A stretch of 23,045 nt of DNA. Source: a virus. The notes under the pieces are model-generated. The model searched no databases, had not been told where the DNA came from, and worked only from the letters and a program-made list of their open reading frames with translations. The stretch is from the IMG/VR virus record IMGVR_UViG_3300030104_006033, positions 1 through 23,045 of that record; one strand, 5' to 3'. Below are positions 19,405 through 23,045 of this stretch, piece by piece; the stretch's first letter is position 1; each line of letters opens with the position of its first letter. The position numbers and the translations under genes were made by a program.

Positions 19405-22400
19405 TTATTCAAATACGAAGGTTACTAAAAATTGGTCAACTGCTGTACTATTTGGATTAATACTAAAGCGTAATGCATTCCCTTTTGCTATCGCTAATCC
19501 ACAAGATATGTTTGCAGATGCACCAGTTGTAAAACTTTTCGTATAAGTAGTAGTTGTAGTAGATGTCCCATTAACAAATACACTATATGTACTAGCAACC
19601 TCTACTTTAAATTGTGCATCAGTTACAGCAGTTTCAGATGTTACATACATTGCTCTTAACGTAGTTGCAAATGGAGCGACCCAAGTCATTTGGGTTTTTA
19701 AATCACTACCTGTACTTGGACTAGCTGTTGTAGTTCCAGATTCTGTAAATGGCATATTTAACTCTGATGAGGTTCCTTTCCAATCTGCCGATGCATTTAT
19801 CATAAATGGATAAGCACCGTCAACTGACAAAGCACCTTCCACCTTTAAATCTTCTTTTATTGTAATATCACAATTTTGGTCAATCACAAATGCTGTAGTA
19901 CCACCTGCATCTCCAAGTTTTAACTTATTAGAATCAGACCCATCATTGTATAATTGCCAAGCCATTGTATCTTCTGCATCCCATTGCAGTATAGCATCAT
20001 AATTATTGTCTGCATTTGATTGAATTTTTAATGTGGTATGGTCTGTTAGCCACCTGCCATTTAGTATAAAATCTGTTGCAATATGTTCAGCTATTCCATT
20101 GCCTTTAATGGTATGAAGAGTAGTTCCTTCCTGGTTGTCAACTAGAAAAGCATTGTAGTTATTGCTATTAGGGGCTCCTTTAATAAAAAATCCGTGTCCA
20201 GTTGTACTGCTGTTATGAACACCACCACCATATTGCCCTGCCAAAGACCCTTCAACATCTAAAATTCTTATAGGAGTTTTGCCTATCCCAATGTGACCAA
20301 TATGATTAATCGTTATTCTTTTTGCACAATCTCCACCATAAGCTTTTGTCCAAAATTGCATTTCTGAACCTTGGTCGCCACCACTTGAGCTATTACCATA
20401 ATTAACTAAAGATATTCTACCTGCACCTTCTCCACTACCACCCCAATAGTTTACACCACTAGTAAAACTATTTTGTTCATTTCTAAAAAGGATATGCCCA
20501 ATACCAGTACCATCTGTATAGGTTTTACCAACTAATTCTAAAACTCCTGCTATGTTTGTGCTACCTGTACCAACTTCTAAAAATGTATTGCTTGTAAATC
20601 CATAAGCAGTACCCAAAGGTGTTCGACCAATACCTAAATTTCCTCCATTTAAATAGTTGTCACCTTCAGCATCTAAATTAATTTTTACAGTACTATCGCT
20701 ATCTGTTATAGCCATATGCCCATCGCCACCAACTGTGTCAAAATCAACACTTGCTGTTCCCATAGTGAATCTGACCTCGCCTGTAACGTGAAGGGTTTTT
20801 GATGGTGACTGATTACCTATTCCAAGCTTCCCTCCATCGAGAAAAGAATCACCTCCTGCGTGGATTCTCACCTTATGTGCAGGGGTGCTATCATTCATAT
20901 CTATAACTGCATTACTCCCACTTGTCGATAAAACTGTCTTACCTGCATCTGAATTAGCTGTAATGTTGTCATCAGTTACTATATCACCTGTGAAAGTAGC
21001 TTTTTGATTCGCATCCAAAGTAAGGGCAGTAGTTGATGCTGTTGTAAATATAAGAGAATTAGGACCAGTACCATCGTTTACATGATGATATTTTATTGAA
21101 CCTACTGAAGTCGCACCTTCTCTTGAAAAAACTAGAGTACCTGACTTGTTTGCAGGAGTCCATATTGATAATCCAGAATCCCCACTTCCTTCAATAATCA
21201 ATTCATCAGCACTAGTATTGGCTGAAGATGTAATACCTGAATCGCCTGTAAAAATGTGACATTTTGCAAGGGGGACAGACTCTCCAATTCCCACATTTTG
21301 ACTAGCATTAATTGTTAAGGCATCTGAACCATTACCACTTCGTAAAGTTAATATACCATCTGAATGTTGAGTACCAAGCTTCATAGTCTTGGTGTTGTAC
21401 TCGTAAAAAACATTTGCACCATTCAAATCACTTGTAGAACCAAATACAATAGTTGATGTATGACCTGACGATTCCCCTGCCAGTATAGATAATCCTGCAT
21501 CTGCATTATTTCTAATCACTAACTCATCGCCATCACTATCAGGAGTTCCACTAACTGTTCCATCGCCACCTACGATGTCTATTTTACCTGCTGGTGACGA
21601 ATTATTTATCCCAATCTGTCCACTAGCATTTATATACATTCTTGTATTATGAGTAGAGCCATCAGCAGTTGTTTGAAATGCTATTGTCCCCTCAGAAGAA
21701 GTACCACCTCTTGAAATCAGATTGGTAGTACCTTGATTCATATTTAATTGTGCATATTGGTCTAGGGCATTTTGAGAATCACCAGCCCTTGAAATCTTAA
21801 TGCCATCTCCAGCATTATTTGCTCCTATTATAAATAGATTTGCACTTGTAGCTGTACCTGATGACTCAACTCCAATCATCATTTTACCATTACGAAATGA
21901 GTAAATACCTGCATCAATGTAAAACTGCATTCCATTGGCATTGTTATAACTATTGAAGTATCCCCATCCATTGTCATCATAGCAACCAGTTAAAACATAA
22001 TTATCACCAGAGCCGTGTATCTTTAATCTTTTATTTACTCCCTCAGCCGTTAATGGAGTACCACCCTGTATTAAGGCTCTTCCTTCGTCATCTATAGTAA
22101 GACCTGTATATAGTTGATAAGCACTACCATTATGACCTTTTGTAATGAGACTTAAGTTTGTGGCATAAGCACCATCATCTCCTGCTGTGCATTTGACATA
22201 TGCAGTAGCACCATCGCTTCGTCTATCAAATGTTAGTGAAACATCATTCCCTTCTGCCCCAGTATCTTTGTGAATAATAATTCCAGTATTGACTCGTAAG
22301 CTAGTACTAGTATCGTTCCCTGCTGTTCCTACCTGAAGACCATTTGTATCTATTTTTGCTTTGTATACGCCCCCAACTTCCCATTCGCAATATTTATTTG

Positions 22401-22836
22401 CAGGAACATTAAGTCTTATATTGTCTGCACTTGTACCTCTTATGTATACACCATCATTTCCTGTGCCTACGTTGTTTAAATATACAAATCCATCATCTTT
22501 TGAGACTGTTATATTTCCATAAAAATTAGCACTTTGGTCACTACTAAGGTTTAATGCTGTATCGCTACTTGACCCTGTATAAAAGTTTATATGTTCGTTG
22601 TCTGAAATCATTAAACGAACACCACCTGAACCTTTTAAGTCTATCTGACCATCTGTAAATGCAAGATAAGTTCCCGTGTCATCATTATGAGTAATTTTAT
22701 TTGGAATACCTAAATTGCCAGTTAGTGTACCACCAGAAGTAGATAATGCACCTGATGTGCTAGTGATAAATCCAGAATCATTAGTTAGTTCCGATATATT
22801 GGAACCTTCTATTATTAGTTTTTTCCAGGTAGCCAT
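19405..22836 (-). CDS. Large tail-fibre or appendage protein with beta-rich repeats
   Basis: 1143 residues. The N-terminus MATWKKLIIEGSNISELTND is a conserved-looking opening. The body is built of many degenerate repeats with recurring phrases such as DNYLNGGNLGIGRTP, ADELIIEGSGDSGLSI, SLIFTTASTTALTLDANQKA and GQIGINNSSPAGKIDIVGGD, the style of beta-helical fibres that lead to endosialidase-type chaperone tails. No S74 chaperone is visible at the C-terminus; it ends instead in a Thr/Ser-rich beta domain (TTLRAMYVTSETAVTDAQFK ... FVFE, about the last 110 residues). It probably binds the host surface. Its ATG overlaps the previous stop. Confidence 0.8.
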   Translation of the reverse strand: MATWKKLIIEGSNISELTNDSGFITSTSGALSTSGGTLTGNLGIPNKITHNDDTGTYLAFTDGQIDLKGSGGVRLMISDNEHINFYTGSSSDTALNLSSDQSANFYGNITVSKDDGFVYLNNVGTGNDGVYIRGTSADNIRLNVPANKYCEWEVGGVYKAKIDTNGLQVGTAGNDTSTSLRVNTGIIIHKDTGAEGNDVSLTFDRRSDGATAYVKCTAGDDGAYATNLSLITKGHNGSAYQLYTGLTIDDEGRALIQGGTPLTAEGVNKRLKIHGSGDNYVLTGCYDDNGWGYFNSYNNANGMQFYIDAGIYSFRNGKMMIGVESSGTATSANLFIIGANNAGDGIKISRAGDSQNALDQYAQLNMNQGTTNLISRGGTSSEGTIAFQTTADGSTHNTRMYINASGQIGINNSSPAGKIDIVGGDGTVSGTPDSDGDELVIRNNADAGLSILAGESSGHTSTIVFGSTSDLNGANVFYEYNTKTMKLGTQHSDGILTLRSGNGSDALTINASQNVGIGESVPLAKCHIFTGDSGITSSANTSADELIIEGSGDSGLSIWTPANKSGTLVFSREGATSVGSIKYHHVNDGTGPNSLIFTTASTTALTLDANQKATFTGDIVTDDNITANSDAGKTVLSTSGSNAVIDMNDSTPAHKVRIHAGGDSFLDGGKLGIGNQSPSKTLHVTGEVRFTMGTASVDFDTVGGDGHMAITDSDSTVKINLDAEGDNYLNGGNLGIGRTPLGTAYGFTSNTFLEVGTGSTNIAGVLELVGKTYTDGTGIGHILFRNEQNSFTSGVNYWGGSGEGAGRISLVNYGNSSSGGDQGSEMQFWTKAYGGDCAKRITINHIGHIGIGKTPIRILDVEGSLAGQYGGGVHNSSTTGHGFFIKGAPNSNNYNAFLVDNQEGTTLHTIKGNGIAEHIATDFILNGRWLTDHTTLKIQSNADNNYDAILQWDAEDTMAWQLYNDGSDSNKLKLGDAGGTTAFVIDQNCDITIKEDLKVEGALSVDGAYPFMINASADWKGTSSELNMPFTESGTTTASPSTGSDLKTQMTWVAPFATTLRAMYVTSETAVTDAQFKVEVASTYSVFVNGTSTTTTTYTKSFTTGASANISCGLAIAKGNALRFSINPNSTAVDQFLVTFVFE

Positions 22837-22985
22837 TAAGTGTCCTTCAAGGATTCTTTTTCAAATGCCTTGGCAATTCTATCAAGTAGCTTACCAACAA
22901 GCATTGCATCCTTTCCTTTTATCGTAATGTTTTCTAAGGCTTGTTTTAAGAGAAATAGTTCTTCTGTTTTTAGTTCAACTTTCAA
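22836..22985 (-). CDS. Small hypothetical protein with TTG start, 49 aa
   Basis: Reads MKVELKTEELFLLKQALENI..., from a TTG at 22985-22983 with GGGAGA four bases upstream. An in-frame stop lies just above, so no ATG start is possible. The stop overlaps the fibre ATG as TAATG. The protein is a helical, charged pair of helices. No family recognised. Confidence 0.6.
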   Translation of the reverse strand: MKVELKTEELFLLKQALENITIKGKDAMLVGKLLDRIAKAFEKESLKDT

Positions 22986-23045
22986 GTTTCTCCCTGTGCA
23001 TTGTGTTTAGTTTTTGCATAACTAGATGGGCCGTTTCTATTTCAG
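22975..23045 (-). CDS. C-terminal end of an unknown gene cut by the window edge
   Basis: The last 23 codons of a leftward gene, ending MQKLNTMHREKLES, are visible up to the TGA at 22975-22977. The end overlaps the next gene by 11 bases and carries its ribosome site. Helical composition; nothing more can be said. Confidence 0.55.
   Translation of the reverse strand, partial: EIETAHLVMQKLNTMHREKLES

Noticed and set aside
19757-19790. CTGATGAGG resembling a second hammerhead core
   Set aside because: No stem II/GAAA/stem III follows, and it lies in the fibre coding region. Other CTGATGA matches on the minus strand near 2860, 20960 and 21200 also lack the rest of the motif.

Overview
The window is a 23 kb stretch of an AT-rich, tailed, temperate double-stranded DNA phage or prophage. 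Evidence for this is a large terminase, a P22-type portal, a tyrosine integrase, an XRE repressor, an excisionase-like HTH protein, a replication operon and a long fibre protein. Gene ends overlap as TAATG or ATGA almost throughout. The host cannot be named from sequence alone. The style (low GC, small unknown genes, fibre beginning MATWKKLIIEGS) resembles uncultured aquatic phages, which is inference. Both ends of the window cut through genes, and the missing head and tail genes must lie outside.

Layout. (1) 1-5172, minus strand: packaging and head module, read leftward: GNPKGRPK small-terminase candidate, a 230-base gap with a GC-rich island, three small genes, large terminase, a small gene, portal, two lysine-rich proteins and the start of one more gene. 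(2) 5173-9329, plus strand: a divergent promoter with a palindromic operator, four unknown genes and the integrase, then one small gene and a bidirectional terminator. Between the second and third genes lies a complete type I hammerhead ribozyme (6797-6853), the most striking element of the window. (3) 9328-15815, minus strand: early operon, read leftward: excisionase-like HTH, RecB/Cas4-like exonuclease, SSB-like protein, C5 cytosine methyltransferase, three PD-(D/E)XK-type proteins, a replication initiator-like protein with a candidate origin, a zinc-binding protein and three tiny membrane proteins. (4) 15816-16952: AT-rich switch region and a plus-strand repressor with a very strong internal ribosome binding site. 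(5) 16953-17446: non-coding block holding a tRNA-Ser(GCU)-like gene with an abnormal 5' half, two terminators and a 22-base direct repeat on each side. (6) 17447-23045, minus strand: lysis-type genes, small fibre-associated genes, an 1143-residue fibre protein and two genes at the edge.

Working together: the repressor and excisionase-like protein face each other across the switch region. The early operon supplies replication, recombination and methylation. The plus operon carries integration plus unknown genes, and its mRNA is predicted to cut itself between cistrons. The late modules package DNA, build the fibre and lyse the cell. Several real genes are shorter than 60 codons (504-677, 4443-4589, 9328-9483, 9480-9617, 10075-10209, 22836-22985), and several starts were moved to agree with ribosome binding sites or stop-start overlaps.
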